Positions 21,040-31,581 of a stretch of 64,000 bases of DNA are shown here, in pieces (the first letter of the stretch is position 1; the number at the start of each line of letters is the position of its first letter). The notes under the pieces are model-generated. The model made no database searches. It saw only the letters and a list, made by a program, of their open reading frames with translations, and was not told the DNA's origin. The stretch comes from Agapetus fuscipes. Taxonomy: Eukaryota; Arthropoda; Insecta; Trichoptera; Glossosomatidae. The translations under genes were made by a program, and so were the position numbers. The stretch is from contig OX637352.1 in NCBI GenBank assembly GCA_951799405.1, forward strand, positions 13,650,820 through 13,714,819, in the 5' to 3' direction.

Positions 21040-21342
21040 CAAATCACCGGTCTGTAGTCCAAGTGGTAACACTTCGGACTCGTAACTGGAAGGTTGTGGG
21101 TTCGAATCCCGGCGGAGCAAAAAAAAAACATTTATATTTTCAAATTTGCTTCTGCTGGGTTGAAAAAATTCATAAACCTTTACCAAAGACCGGTCATCAA
21201 AAGGTACATCCAGCCTTACAACAACTGGGTCTTGCTTGATAATTGGCGCTTTCTACAGCGACGACCAAGCTCACAGAGGGCTCTTGAGGTGTGATACACA
21301 CTAAGACAGCGCTCACCAAATAAATCATCCTAATATATATTT
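21040..21342 (+). repeat. SINE-B copy, complete
   Basis: Head ccggtctgtagtccaagtgg, B box gggttcgaatcccggcgg, body aaagaccggtcatcaaaagg, 3' end gctcaccaaataaatcatcc. Confidence 0.8.
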
Positions 21343-21454
21343 TTTAAATAAATATAAAACAAAAGTTCGTTCCATGTATTTTTTAAACATTTATTCAAAT
21401 AGAATTACATGCATATAAATTCTTAATAATTGTAACAACCTGGATATAAATCTA

Positions 21455-21705
21455 AATCTAAGCTGCAAAGATATGTATCATTTGAGATTCATATTAAATG
21501 CATTCCCACAAGCAGACATGCATAATTTCGCGCTTACACATGCCGCATGTGGACCTACAATATAAAAAACACAATCTCAAATGAACATAAGCCCTGCAAC
21601 TCTTGTCGACCTTCCCTGAAGCAGGGGTGACATTGGCAAAGTGAACCATTTTTTACAGTATGGGAGGTCAGCCGCATACCAACCTATCAGTCAAGGAATG
21701 AACAT
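21455..21705 (-). repeat. T-repeat copy
   Basis: Complete in reverse: aatctaagctgcaaagatat at the 3' end through aacctatcagtcaagg at the 5' end. Confidence 0.8.
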
Positions 21706-21714
21706 AAACATTTT

Positions 21715-22017
21715 TAAAAATCGAGTTTTGCGAGTAGTTGTTTCTGTAGCAACAACTGTTACAGGAAATTGGATTCTCAACAGTTTTTCTGGGAGAGAAC
21801 TCAAGTGATATTTGCTTTGAAGCTGCAATTGTAACAGGCAAATGGCTTCCTCTGTTAATCTTTTTATGCTTCATTAAATCGCAGAGAATTTGATGTGTCG
21901 CTACAAATGTGACAGGATTATGGCTTCTCTCCAGCATGAAGCATCTTATATTGTTTTAAGTTATTCTTCCTTTTGTTTTGTAGCTACAACTGTCATATAC
22001 CACCATTATACATCTTC
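21715..22017 (-). pseudogene. Zinc-finger remnant 3' of unit 2
   Basis: Broken frames on the minus strand still show finger debris (spaced Cys pairs and HKK.I, EKP-like linkers, for example SCNSCCYRNN and MKHKKI). The same remnant follows unit 3 (34021-34515) and unit 5 (43640-43850), so the ancestral array was longer and lost its C-terminal fingers before duplication. Confidence 0.6.
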
Positions 22018-22021
22018 ATAT

Positions 22022-22424
22022 CGAGGGTTAAAAGGCAGTACATAAGCGACGTTTAGGTCAAAAATGAGTTATGAATGCTATCCTACTTGAAAATTTCCGC
22101 TCTTTTTAATGCACTAACTCCCATAGCTCCACAATGATTTTTGTGTTGTTTATGCCCAAGCAAACAACTGCGTTTTCGAAGTATGGTTTTGGAGGAACTG
22201 AAAAGATTTTGGCCTTTTTTGTCCTAAAGGCGTGACGTAAAAACATCGCAGAAGTGCCAATAAATGCCGTTATTTTATTTTAACTTTAGAACTGTTTTGA
22301 TATTTACAATATGATAGAACATAAAAAAGTTATGCCATTTTTCTGAAATCTCAAGTTTTACACTGCTCTCCTGAACAATTAAGTTTATTTTGCTTATGTC
22401 CTACTTACTGCCTTTTACCCGTCG
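22022..22424. mobile_element. MITE in the 3' end of unit 2
   Basis: Ends cgagggttaaaaggcagta and (inward from the right) cgacgggtaaaaggcagta; flanked by ATAT on both sides. It sits in the last finger codons. Unit 3 (34801) and unit 5 (43850) show the empty site; unit 4 has the same insertion at 38723-39145. Confidence 0.7.
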
Positions 22425-22489
22425 ATATGATCTTTGAAGTTGTCCAGTTGAATATTTTTGTAGCCACACTTGCCACACGTAAATGGCTT

Positions 22490-23556
22490 CTAAACATGAT
22501 TTCTTTGATGAACTTTTAAAACACAGAGTGAATTCGATTCGAAGCTGCAGCTGTCACAGGAAACTGGTTTATCTTTAATTTGAGATATTTTGTGTCTTTT
22601 TAAAGACTTCAAGTAATTTGTTTTGAATTCGCAAATATCACAGGATAATGACTTCTCCCCAGTGTGAATCTTTTCGTGTAGTCTTAAAGAGCTACTTCGA
22701 ATAGTTTTGAAGCCACAAATGTCACAGGAAAATGGTTTTTCTCCAGTGTGAGTCATTTTATGGACTTGAAAACCCGTTGAATTATTAGTTTTGAAGCTAC
22801 ATATGTCACAGGAATAAGCCTTCTTACAATTATGAATCTTTTTGTGCTGTGCAAAAAGATTGATATTTATTGTTTCGTAGTTGCAATTGTCACAGGAAAA
22901 TGGTTTTACTCCAGTGTGAGACATTTTATGGGTTTTAAAAGACGTCAAATGATAAGTTTTGAAGCTACAAATGTCACAGCAATATGCCTTCTTACCAGAA
23001 TGATGAATAATTTTATGGTTTTTTAAAGTCCATGGTTTATTAGTCTTGAAGTCACAAATGTCACAGGAATATGGCTTCTCTCCAGTGTGAATTATTTGAT
23101 GTTTTTTTAGGTGACTTTGTGAATTCGTTTTGTAGTTACAAACACCACAAGAAAATGGTTTTATTCCCATGTGAGACATTTTATGGGATTTTAAAGACGA
23201 TTGATAATTTGTTTTGAAAGTGCAAATATCACAGGATAATGACTTCTCACCAGTATGAGTTATTTTGTGTGTTTTTAAAGAACAAAGTTTATTAGTTTTG
23301 AAGCCACAAATGTCACATGCATATCTCTTCTCCCCATTGAGTGAAATGCTTTGAGTTTTTGCAGATACAGAAGAATTGCCACTTTCTCTGGGCTGGGCAG
23401 GGACCCCAGACTTGTCGTTGACTTGCACCATGTTAACAGACGCAGCCTCAAGCTGGGGGCAGACCAACACTCCATGGATGCACATCTGTTTCATCTGACT
23501 GCATGTGTAGCTGCAGACAGGGCACACATGGGGCTCAGTGGCAGGACCACCAACTC
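22490..23556 (-). CDS. C2H2 zinc-finger protein, unit 2, exon 2 (finger array)
   Basis: An acceptor (minus strand ...acaatttcag ending at 23557) opens the exon in phase 1, matching the donor at 26026; the joint codon is glycine (GGA). Spliced length is about 470 aa. The exon begins VGGPATEPHVCPVC with a C2HC-like finger (CPVC...H....C), a linker rich in S/P, then ten C2H2 fingers from YACDICGF to VSCDSCSF. One finger (ending HKISQ) has lost its last histidine and another has an extra residue in the linker (HHSGKK). The stop at 22490-22492 truncates a further finger whose residues (KPFTCGKCGYK) are still readable after it. Likely a nuclear DNA-binding protein. Confidence 0.85.
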
Positions 23557-23569
23557 CTGAAATTGTAAA

Positions 23570-23852
23570 TGCTGCATTATTTGTTTATGCCTCTGAGACC
23601 TGGATACTCACCAAGCATGGCTCTCTCTTAACATCTTTGAAAGGAAAATTTGGATTAAAAAATGTACAAAATACGTGGGCTGTAGAAATGGAGCTGAAAC
23701 ATCTAAAAGCGGCTTTAATCAGCAATGGGTAGGCTGAAAAGGAAATACAGCGTGCATTGCATACTAAATGTCCAACATTAAAAGCCACAGAAGACACCAT
23801 AACATTGGGCTAGGTTTTTATTCCATATGTCAAACAAGTGACTAATCGGATC
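23570..23852 (+). pseudogene. Penelope-like relic shared by the unit introns
   Basis: Within the intron just beyond the acceptor, plus-strand frames read ELKHLKAALISNG, then KEIQRALHTKCPTLKAT, then FIPYVKQVTNRI. The order resembles the linker between RT and GIY-YIG domains of Penelope-like elements. The same block is present in units 3, 4 (part) and 5 (part), so it was inside the ancestral intron before the gene duplicated. Confidence 0.5.
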
Positions 23853-25560
23853 AAATTGGAATGTCTCACAATACCTGATGGAGCAATATTAGCTTCATTT
23901 GATGTTAAAGATCTTTACACAAACATTCCAGTTTCTGAGACGATTAACATTGTGGAAGCCAAACTGAGGGGGGGGGGGGGGGGAGTTGATGGAACCATTG
24001 TCAATCTAACTAAAATATGTATGGAACAGAACTACTTTAGAATTAATAATCAGTTCTATACTATTGACGATGCACTGCCAATGGGGAGTCAGCTCTCGCC
24101 TCTTCTCAGTGAAATCTGTATGGATACCTTTGAGGAGAAACTTTTTGCATCTGAGTTCCACCTCCTTAAGTGTGTTTTACATCTTATAGATATGTGGACG
24201 ACATACTTTGTATATGGACTGGCACCCGTAGGCAACTAAGTTTATTTCTTAATTTTTTAAACTCTCTTAATACCAATCTAAAATTCACATTAAAATTTCC
24301 AATTAACAATAACCTTAATTACCTAGACCTTACGTTGAGTATCAGCAATAATAAAATAGAGTTTGATATATTTCGAAAACCGACATATACGGATGCCATC
24401 ATTCATGCGTCCTCTAATCATCCATTGGCGCATAAGATGGCAGTATTTCATAGTATGCTACACAGACTAATAAGCATTCCACTAAAAAGAGATAAGTTTG
24501 AGAATGAATTGAATTTGATAAAAGACATAGCAGCTAATAATGGATATTCTGAAAAACACATTCTAAATTTATTAAATAAAAAACAAAATAATGTTATGTA
24601 TAACCAATATATTTATCCTAGGATTATCCTAGGACTTACAAAGCGATACTTCCAGGAGAATACTTTTTCTGGGAAATATAACCTACAAACTAAATAATAA
24701 TCTAAAACATAAAGTAAGAAGTGCATACTATACAAACAATAATTTGGACAAATTAATATTTAACAATAAGGATAAACCAAACAAATTTGACAGGAGCGGA
24801 GTTTATAAGCTTAGTTGTAGTGATTGCCGGTCCGTCTACATAGGAGAGACGGGTAGGTCGATTGAAACAAGATTGAAGGAACATGTCAGAGCGTTCAGGG
24901 GCCTGTCAGCGCATTCTGAAATGGCTGACCATTGTATAGAAAATAATCATTCATTTAACATTGACAATACGGTGGTTTTGCACTCGGAGTGTGATGGCAG
25001 ACGTCTAAAGGTTTTTGAAGCTCTTCAAATAAACAGACACAAAAGTGTAACAGTTAACATCCAGATCCCTCCCGTCTCTCCTTTACTTATGTCTCCACAT
25101 ACATTTTAGTTCTTTTGCATGTTGATTGTCTAATTGTTTTTGTTTTAATTCTCTTTTAACCCCTTTTTAACATAAAGTTTTTGACAGGTGAACTATCGTC
25201 TTCTTCTTTCTAATTATATCCATGGCTGTTGTCTATCGTATGATTTTTATTGGGTGCTTAGAATGTTTTATTTTATTTTGTATGATTTGTGAGATTTATT
25301 GTTTTTCAAAAAATAGCTCTTATTTCATTAATGAATTTTATCCTAATGTATTACTTATTTTATCTTTGGACTTTTTTATATTCTTATATTTATTAATTTA
25401 ATTCATTTTACCTATTTGACTTACATATTGACTATTTTAAAACTCGGTTAAAAAAATTTACTACCTGAGGATGACCATATTGGTCAAAAACGTTTGTAGT
25501 ATAATCTAAAATTTAATTTTTAAATATATTATATTATTTGTGAAATATAAACAGTGTTTT
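23853..25560 (+). mobile_element. Penelope-like element (RT plus GIY-YIG), 5'-truncated and frameshifted
   Basis: Three plus-strand frames follow one another. First (23853-24239): the RT start with FDVKDLYTNIPVSETINIV and ALPMGSQLSPLLSEI. Second (24170-24697): YVDDILCIW, the RT catalytic motif, then YLDLTLSI and FDIFRKPTYTDAIIH. Third (24744-25109): YKLSCSDCRSVYIGETGRSI, ETRLKEH and FEALQI, a GIY-YIG endonuclease. RT plus GIY-YIG is diagnostic of Penelope-like elements. A run of about 13 G at 23970-23983 encodes polyglycine where the RT is normally variable. Frame shifts make it inactive. The downstream end has a hammerhead-like motif. It lies in the unit 2 intron, antisense to the gene. Confidence 0.85.
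25465..25497 (+). ncRNA. Hammerhead-like motif at the Penelope 3' end, degenerate
   Basis: CTGAGGA (25465-25471), stem II GACC/GGTC with loop ATATT, then AAAA instead of GAAA, and A-CG-T-T. The change of the invariant G in GAAA should abolish cleavage. Confidence 0.5.
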
Positions 25561-26025
25561 AAAGTTTAACAAGGTGTTATTTAATTGAATAACAATCGAA
25601 CAAACATGAATTTTCACAGTGTTAATACACAAACCATAAAAAATATAACCAGTACTTGACTTGAATGGGATGAAAAAGGCGGCCGATGTTTTATATCGGT
25701 CATATTCGTCCAAATTGAATGGCTGTCGCATTCTACCTATTCTCTTCGCATCGTTCTTGCATTTTATTACAAAATCTCGATTTTCCCAATTTTCGAGTTA
25801 TTTCTCTTTATTATTAAGCGTGCGATATACTTTCTTCATTCATTCTCTACATAAATTTTGATATGGAATATCAGAATAATATTGCGTGTGTCTAAGTCCC
25901 CACCCCGTGGACGATATATTTTGGTGACAATGATCTTCAATTTTACAAAACCTGCCCCCCCCCATAATTTTTTTATCTGGGTACGCCCTTGAGTCGATAT
26001 ATTAGTCAAGATAAAAAAGAGTTAC
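25561..26025. other. Rest of the unit 2 intron
   Basis: The stretch 25862-26025 (tcagaataatattgcgtgtg onward) recurs at 41470-41642 in the unit 4 intron and not in units 3 or 5. 25600-25640 resembles 33205-33240, both next to Penelope-type ends. No gene seen. Confidence 0.5.
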
Positions 26026-26371
26026 CTGACAAGTCCGATATTTTGATTCTGTCCACAAGTCCGCGGCATTCCTTCAACAAGCCATCAGGTGGAGGGGCAG
26101 AGTCCTCGTTCTTCACATTATCCACTACAGAGTGCTCAGCCTCCCATTCTATCTTAATTTCGACTGGCTCTTGCTTCACATTTTCAACTACGGAGTCTTT
26201 ATTGCTCACATTATCTGCTACAGAGTCCTCGGCAAGCCATTCTATTTTAATATCCAGTCTCTCTTGCTTCACATCATGCTCTTCTATGTCTATTTGTTCA
26301 CAGAAGTGCGCTAGTTCTGGATCCGCTGACTCCGCGTCAGAATCCGGTTCTAATTTCACGACAACGTCCAT
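26026..26371 (-). CDS. Zinc-finger protein unit 2, exon 1 (acidic SUMO-motif-rich module)
   Basis: ATG at 26371 (MDVVVKLEP) to a donor cag/GTAAC at 26025-26024; 346 nt, phase 1. The start was chosen because the MDVVVKLE sequence is common to all units and the upstream in-frame residues are not. The 115-residue module is strongly acidic and contains two copies of a ~30-residue repeat, (E/H)-x-VKQE-x2-(V/L)-(E/D)-IKIEW-x-AE-x-SV-x-DNV, ending DSAPPPDGLLKECRGLVDRI. Six tetrapeptides fit the sumoylation consensus (VKLE, VKQE, IKIE, VKQE, IKIE, VKNE). That they are sumoylated is an inference. Confidence 0.8.
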
Positions 26372-26657
26372 TGTGATGAGCTGAATATCACTCGCATACG
26401 ATGGACAATCTAACAGTTTATATACGCAAGCAAATATTAACAACAATATATTCTACTGCATGTTACAATTCATCACACAATATATTATCAATTACAAATA
26501 ACAATAACACGTCATCGTGACACGCACAGAGGTGACACGTATGTCTTCTTCTTCTTCTGTATGGCGAATCCCGCGGAGAGCAGGGGCGCCAGTGGGCAGT
26601 GTCAAGTATACGACACGTATGTCCACAGATCAAGGACGACATTTTTTAAATTCTTTC

Positions 26658-26695
26658 AATGATGTGAACGACTCGAAAACTTTCCCAACTTCGTA
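26658..26695 (-). promoter_or_regulatory. Conserved upstream block of zinc-finger units (copy 2)
   Basis: aatgatgtgaacgactcgaa followed by aactttcccaacttcgta, 287 bp upstream of the unit 2 start codon; near-identical to the copies of units 3 and 4. Confidence 0.45.
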
Positions 26696-27255
26696 AAATA
26701 ATTTATTTAGGGACCTACGTGGGACCTACCTACCGACACTCATCACCTTCCATACATCCTGGATTTGAAGCGGCCCATGGCTGTGTCCTCCTATTTGCAG
26801 CTCAAGAGGATGGCAGTCAACAGACAGATGGCTGGCACAACAAGGCACTGCCTTCACAAGATAATTAAAAAATAGGTAGGTACCTATAAAGGACATGGGC
26901 GTACCTAGAAATGGTCAGGGGGGGGCAAAAAAATACCTATATATTTATAAATAAATTATATATATATTGTTATGTCAATATGAAATATAAATATTGAAAT
27001 AAGTATGGGTACTTAGTTATAGTTATAAGAATCCTCATAAGTATTGGTGGGTAGGATCGATAATTGTGTATAAGTGGAGAATTCTCTAGGCTAAGTAGGT
27101 ACTTGTTATAATTATAGGAATTCTGTATTGTATTGGTGGGTAGGATTGATGGTTGTGTGTACATGGAGAAGTCTCTAGGTATTTCGAGAAGCATCAAGCT
27201 TTTTTCTTCTGTGTATATTTACTAACCTAAGTTTTTTAAATTTTGTTATGTAGAA

Positions 27256-30200
27256 ATGGCCACCAACAATAATTTTGTACCTGCACGTTGTGGAAATGCC
27301 GCCACTAATTTTCATAGAAAGAATGAATGGGTTTTCGGGACATGGAATGTAAGGAAGATGAATGATTGCAAGGAGAAAGAAATTATGAATGTAATGAAAG
27401 AGAAACGAATAAAAGTAATGGGTGTGACTGAAACAAAAATGAAAGGAAATGGTGAGAAAGTATTAGTGAACGGTGAATTGTATATTTGGTCAGGTGTGGA
27501 AGATGGGAATGAAAGGCAAGGTGTAGGTGTGATTGTGAGTGAGTGTGTAAAAGGATGTATAACGGGTTATCGAAGAGTTTCTCCTAGGATTTTGGTTGTT
27601 AAATTCAAAATTAACAGTTTGAGACTTTTCTTGGTTGCCTGTTATGCTCCTGTTGATTCAGAGTGTATGGAGGTGAGAATGAGTTTTTGGAATGAACTGA
27701 ATGCGGTTGTGCATGAAAGGAAAAATAATGAAAACATTGTAATTTTAGGTGATATGAATGGATGGATAGGTGCACAGAGGGATGAATGTTTGAAAATAAT
27801 TGGTCCTGGTGGGAGAGGTGTAGTCAATGATAATGGGCGACATCTGATTGCTTTGTGTGCGGAGCACAGTCTTTTTGCATCGAATACTTGGTTTCGGCAT
27901 AAGGATGTGCATCTGTACACGAGGCAGATTGTGGGAAGTCGCACAATCATTGACTACATCTGTGTGGATGAAAGATTGAGAGGAGCCGTAAGAGATAGCC
28001 ATGTCTACCGGGGGCCTGAAATAGGCAGTGACCACTATCTCTTATGTGCCAAAATAATGATTGGTGAAGTAAGAAAGAAGAAACGCAAGAGGAAAGTAAG
28101 ATTGCCTAGAATAAAAGTAGAAAGGCTGAATGAAGAAAATGTGCAAGAGAAGTACGTATCAGAGCTCCACAAAATTTTAAGTGTGAGTGAACTTGAGAAG
28201 AGTGTGTGTGGAAAAGATATTGAAAGTATGTGGAAAGATCTGAAAGAAGGAATGACTGAATGCGCTAAAAAAGCATGTGGGGTAACGAAAGGTGGAAGAT
28301 TGAAAGGAGATGCCTGGTGGAATGATAGAGTGAAGGAAGCTGTGAAAGTTAAGAAAAAGTGTTACGAAAATTGGTTGAATGATAGAAATGATAGAAAGCT
28401 AGAAGAGGAATATAAGATAGCTAAGAGAATGGCGAAGAATATAATTTATGAAAGCAAGATGAATGAACAAAGAAAGATTGATGAAAGGATTAATAAAAGT
28501 TTCACCTACAGTAAGAAGGAATTTTGGAGGTGGATCAATGCGGATAGAAATAAATCTTCTGCATTGACCACTCCGGGAGTCAAAAGTGCTGCCGGTGAGA
28601 TGGTATGGGAGAATGAAGAAGTATGCAAGAGATGGAAGAACTATTTTCAAGAAATTTTTGGTCAGGGTGAAAGAAGAATTTATGAACAGATAGATGAAGC
28701 GAATGAATTGAATATTATGAAAGAAGAAATGAAAGTGTCTATTTCACGTCTGAAGAATGGGAAGTCTGCTGGGTTTGATGGTATAAATGGTGAAATGTTG
28801 AAAGCAGGAGGTGAATGTGTGATAGATTGGATGTACGAATTATGTAAGCTCTGTGTGAATGCAGGAGTAGTACCGATGGATTGGAGGAAGGCAGTCATTG
28901 TTCCCATTTACAAAGGTAAAGGGGACAAAAAAGACTGTCAGAACTTCAGACCAATCAGTCTACTCAGTATACCAGGAAAAGTCTTCTGTAAGGTGATTAT
29001 AAAAAATGTGATTCTGACTACTAGTGAAAGGATTTCCGATGTACAGTCCGGCTTTATGGCCGGTAGAGGCTGTGTTGATCAGATTTTTACTCTACGACAA
29101 CTTGTTGAAAAACAATTGTCGGTGAGGCGGAAGCTGTTCACGGCCTTTGTAGATCTGGAAAAGGCTTTTGACTCAGTAAACAGAGGTATGTTATGGGATG
29201 TTTTGAAAGCATATGGAGTGAATGGGGCTCTCCTAGGTGCGGTGCATGCAAACTATGAAAATAGTAAGGCATGTGTCCGTATTGATGGTGAGTATAGTGA
29301 GTGGTTTGAAGTTTATAAGGGTGTGAGGCAAGGATGTGTGATGAGTCCATGGCTATTTAACATAGTCATGGACAAGTGTGTCAGAGATGCTAGACTTAAT
29401 GATTGTGGATTGATGATAGGAGAGAGCAAAGTGAGTGTTCTACTGTATGCAGATGATGCAGTTCTTGTATCTGATTCAGCAGTAGAATTGCAAACAATGC
29501 TCTCTAGATTGAATGAAGCTTTGAAAGGTAACCATTTGAAGTTGAATGCAAGTAAGACGAAAGTATTGATTTTTGAAAGAGATGATGAAAGTATGAATTA
29601 TGAATTTAAAATTAATGGAATGAATGTTGATGTCGTAAATGAGTTTGTATACCTGGGAAGTAAGTTTGAAAAAGATGGAAGAATGACCGGTGAATTTGAA
29701 AGAAGAATAATGAAAGGCAGGTGCGTACTGGGTGCTACCGCTAGCATCGCCAGGAACCAGAATCTCTCAAAAAATGTTAGATTGGCGGTGCACGGTGGTA
29801 TACTAGTGCCAACCTTGATGTATGGAAGTGAAGCCTGGACGGTGAGTGAAAGGGAAATTAGTAAAGTCCATACAGTAGAAATGGACTATCTAAGAAGTAT
29901 TATTGGGAAAAAACGAAGTGACAGAGTGAGGAATGATTTTGTAAGAGAAGAATGTGGTGCAAGGGAAAGTGTGAAAGTGAAGATTAAAAGAAGTATGTTA
30001 AGATGGTTCGGGCATATGGAGAGAATGAGTGATGAAAGATTGACGAAGAAAGTATATGTTGCTAAAATAGATGGATGTCGTGGTAGAGGAAGACCGAGAA
30101 AAGTATGGATGGATCAAATTTCTGAAATAGCGAATGAATGGGATATCCAGAGTCATAATAAAAGGAGGACTTGCATGAAAAAGGTTATGACTCTGGATGA

Positions 30201-30261
30201 AATGAAAGAAGTGTGCAAGGACAGAAAGAAGTGGCGGCTAATCTGCAATGGTGATTTCTAA
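27256..30261 (+). CDS. LINE endonuclease-reverse transcriptase, intact (1001 aa)
   Basis: Copies the element's RNA into the genome by target-primed reverse transcription. The ATG at 27256 has a good context (gaaATGgcc). Residues about 25-275: apurinic-type endonuclease with TWNVRKM (near 29), VTETKM, GDMNGWIG (near 165) and GSDHYLL (near 257). Residues about 480-780: reverse transcriptase with NFRPISLLS, FVDLEKAFDSVN (near 630), GVRQGCVMSPWLF and the catalytic YADD (near 731). The C-terminal third has VYLGSKF, YGSEAWT, RWFGHMERM and GRGRPRKVWMDQI, typical of this group. No frameshift or internal stop. No separate ORF1 is visible. Broken copies of the same C-terminus occur at 7.3, 8.7, 11.7, 48.3, 57.5 and 63.5 kb. 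Confidence 0.9.
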   Translation: MATNNNFVPARCGNAATNFHRKNEWVFGTWNVRKMNDCKEKEIMNVMKEKRIKVMGVTETKMKGNGEKVLVNGELYIWSGVEDGNERQGVGVIVSECVKGCITGYRRVSPRILVVKFKINSLRLFLVACYAPVDSECMEVRMSFWNELNAVVHERKNNENIVILGDMNGWIGAQRDECLKIIGPGGRGVVNDNGRHLIALCAEHSLFASNTWFRHKDVHLYTRQIVGSRTIIDYICVDERLRGAVRDSHVYRGPEIGSDHYLLCAKIMIGEVRKKKRKRKVRLPRIKVERLNEENVQEKYVSELHKILSVSELEKSVCGKDIESMWKDLKEGMTECAKKACGVTKGGRLKGDAWWNDRVKEAVKVKKKCYENWLNDRNDRKLEEEYKIAKRMAKNIIYESKMNEQRKIDERINKSFTYSKKEFWRWINADRNKSSALTTPGVKSAAGEMVWENEEVCKRWKNYFQEIFGQGERRIYEQIDEANELNIMKEEMKVSISRLKNGKSAGFDGINGEMLKAGGECVIDWMYELCKLCVNAGVVPMDWRKAVIVPIYKGKGDKKDCQNFRPISLLSIPGKVFCKVIIKNVILTTSERISDVQSGFMAGRGCVDQIFTLRQLVEKQLSVRRKLFTAFVDLEKAFDSVNRGMLWDVLKAYGVNGALLGAVHANYENSKACVRIDGEYSEWFEVYKGVRQGCVMSPWLFNIVMDKCVRDARLNDCGLMIGESKVSVLLYADDAVLVSDSAVELQTMLSRLNEALKGNHLKLNASKTKVLIFERDDESMNYEFKINGMNVDVVNEFVYLGSKFEKDGRMTGEFERRIMKGRCVLGATASIARNQNLSKNVRLAVHGGILVPTLMYGSEAWTVSEREISKVHTVEMDYLRSIIGKKRSDRVRNDFVREECGARESVKVKIKRSMLRWFGHMERMSDERLTKKVYVAKIDGCRGRGRPRKVWMDQISEIANEWDIQSHNKRRTCMKKVMTLDEMKEVCKDRKKWRLICNGDF

Positions 30262-30382
30262 TGTTGGTGTATTAATTTGCTACATTTTTTGCATAGGAAA
30301 TTTCTGACTTTTTTTGTATAGATTTCTTTGTAAGGTTTTGTTCTTTTATATATTTAAATGTAATTTTTTTTTATTCATATTC

Positions 30383-30639
30383 CTTGACTTATAGGTTGGT
30401 ATGAGGCTGACCACCCATACTGTAAAAAATGGTTCACTTTGCCAATGTTACCCCTGTTTCAGGGAAGGTCGGCAAAAGTTGTGGGGCTTATGTTCATTTG
30501 AGGTTTGGATTTTATTTGTAAGTACACATTCAGCATTTGTAAGCGCGAACTGCACTTGTTGGTTTGTGGGCTTACATCTGAGAGCTTTAAATGAACATAT
30601 CCTTGCAACTTAGATTATAGATTATAGATTATAGATCAA
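30383..30639 (+). repeat. T-repeat as the LINE 3' UTR
   Basis: ccttgacttataggttggta, then ggttcactttgccaatgtta, and at the end cttgcaacttagattatag with three tail units. Here the repeat is clearly the 3' end of a complete LINE and defines the family. Confidence 0.85.
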
Positions 30640-30650
30640 GCAAAAAAATA

Positions 30651-30902
30651 TATTCCGGAGTATTCGATTCCCTTAGTATATAAGACTCTTATTGCTTGCA
30701 CTGAGTTCAGTTATTATTTCAAGCTCTCACCACTACAGTCTCCTGCCAGCTTTACAATACAATTCGATCAGTGAACAGAAACCAAGTGGAATAGTCGAGA
30801 AAGCTTTGTGAAAATAAATTATTTAAAAGTGTAAAATAAACAACTGTATAAGACCTGTGTATTTGAATTTGAAAGACTTTCGGACCTTAAAAAACGTAAC
30901 AA
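30651..30902 (+). repeat. Possible solo LTR
   Basis: Directly after the LINE duplication comes a block with a TATA box and initiator-like arrangement (tatataagactcttattg, then gttcagttatt), an AATAAA-like signal, and an end in cgtaaca. This looks like promoter plus polyadenylation signal of an LTR. The left border and target duplication are not clear. Confidence 0.3.
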
Positions 30903-31133
30903 TATATATTCTTTAATGGTGCATAACAAATTACCCTAATTACAGTGCACCCTGTAGGTATATATTCATACATGTATATTAATTTTGATTATACATTCAA
31001 TGTATACAAATAAATAATTGAAATATTAGATAATGAAATACTTGCATGCAGGGAAAGTGAAGAAAAGAGGGAGGCAGTTGGTAAACAAGTTATTATTATA
31101 AGCAATTTTCAAAAAATGCCTACCTAACTAATA

Positions 31134-31340
31134 CTACCTATAGACACGTTTTTGGCGCCTCTTCTGGTAAAATTGGATTCCAGCAAACAAAAAAAACTTC
31201 CTTAGTTTTTTACAGCGCCATTTAGTGGCCCTAGCCATCCCAAGCCTTTTAAGATTTCTCCTCAACTCCAGAGGTAGACTGTACCAGCAGGATGGACCAG
31301 CCAAACTAAAAAGCCCTGCCCCCGAAACCCGTTGATCCAT
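31134..31340 (-). pseudogene. LINE C-terminal relic (CR1-like)
   Basis: The minus frame contains FSLAGPSCWYSLPLELRRNL, matching the FSVAGPRLWNSLPLELR sentence at the end of CR1/jockey-type RT proteins. Isolated fragment. Confidence 0.5.
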
Positions 31341-31581
31341 TAAAGCGGCAGTTGAAGCCTATTTAAGGTGTCACCCGGTGCAGAACATAGAGTATGTCGT
31401 TTGCCACCTATTTGGTGGACTCTGCACAGACCACAGTTCACACAAGTAGGATGGGGCAACTCTTCTGAGTGAGTTAAATATCGAGTCACACTTATTTTGT
31501 ACTTAATCCGTAAATTACTCATATTTGTTATGTTAGCTTCAACTTTTGAAGGGAAAATGGCTTCAGGATCCTTTAATAATA

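Larger units (their letters stand above)
26936..30639 (+). mobile_element. Full-length APE-type LINE with 11-bp target duplication
   Basis: The direct repeat gcaaaaaaata stands at 26925-26935 and 30640-30650. Between them lie a 320-bp 5' UTR with two tandem ~92-bp monomers (about 27016 and 27108), one unbroken ORF (27256-30261), and a 378-bp 3' UTR that contains the whole T-repeat and ends in a short ATAGATT tail. The intact ORF and exact duplication suggest a recent, perhaps still active insertion. It lies about 0.6 kb upstream of the unit 2 start codon, between the gene and its outer flank. Clade: APE-endonuclease, single-ORF, RTE/CFDP2-like by overall look; not firmly placed. Confidence 0.85.

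Noticed and set aside
23351..23732. Plus-strand frames over the zinc-finger 5' regions (also 35726-36095 and 39985-40206)
   Set aside because: Antisense shadows of the linker region of exon 2; they exist in every unit only because the coding strand is conserved.
26006..26446. Start of zinc-finger exon 1 at the first in-frame upstream codon
   Set aside because: The upstream residues differ between units, while MDVVVKLE is shared by all five; the downstream ATG was chosen.
27642..29350. Minus-strand frames within the LINE ORF
   Set aside because: Shadows of the intact LINE ORF; no motifs.
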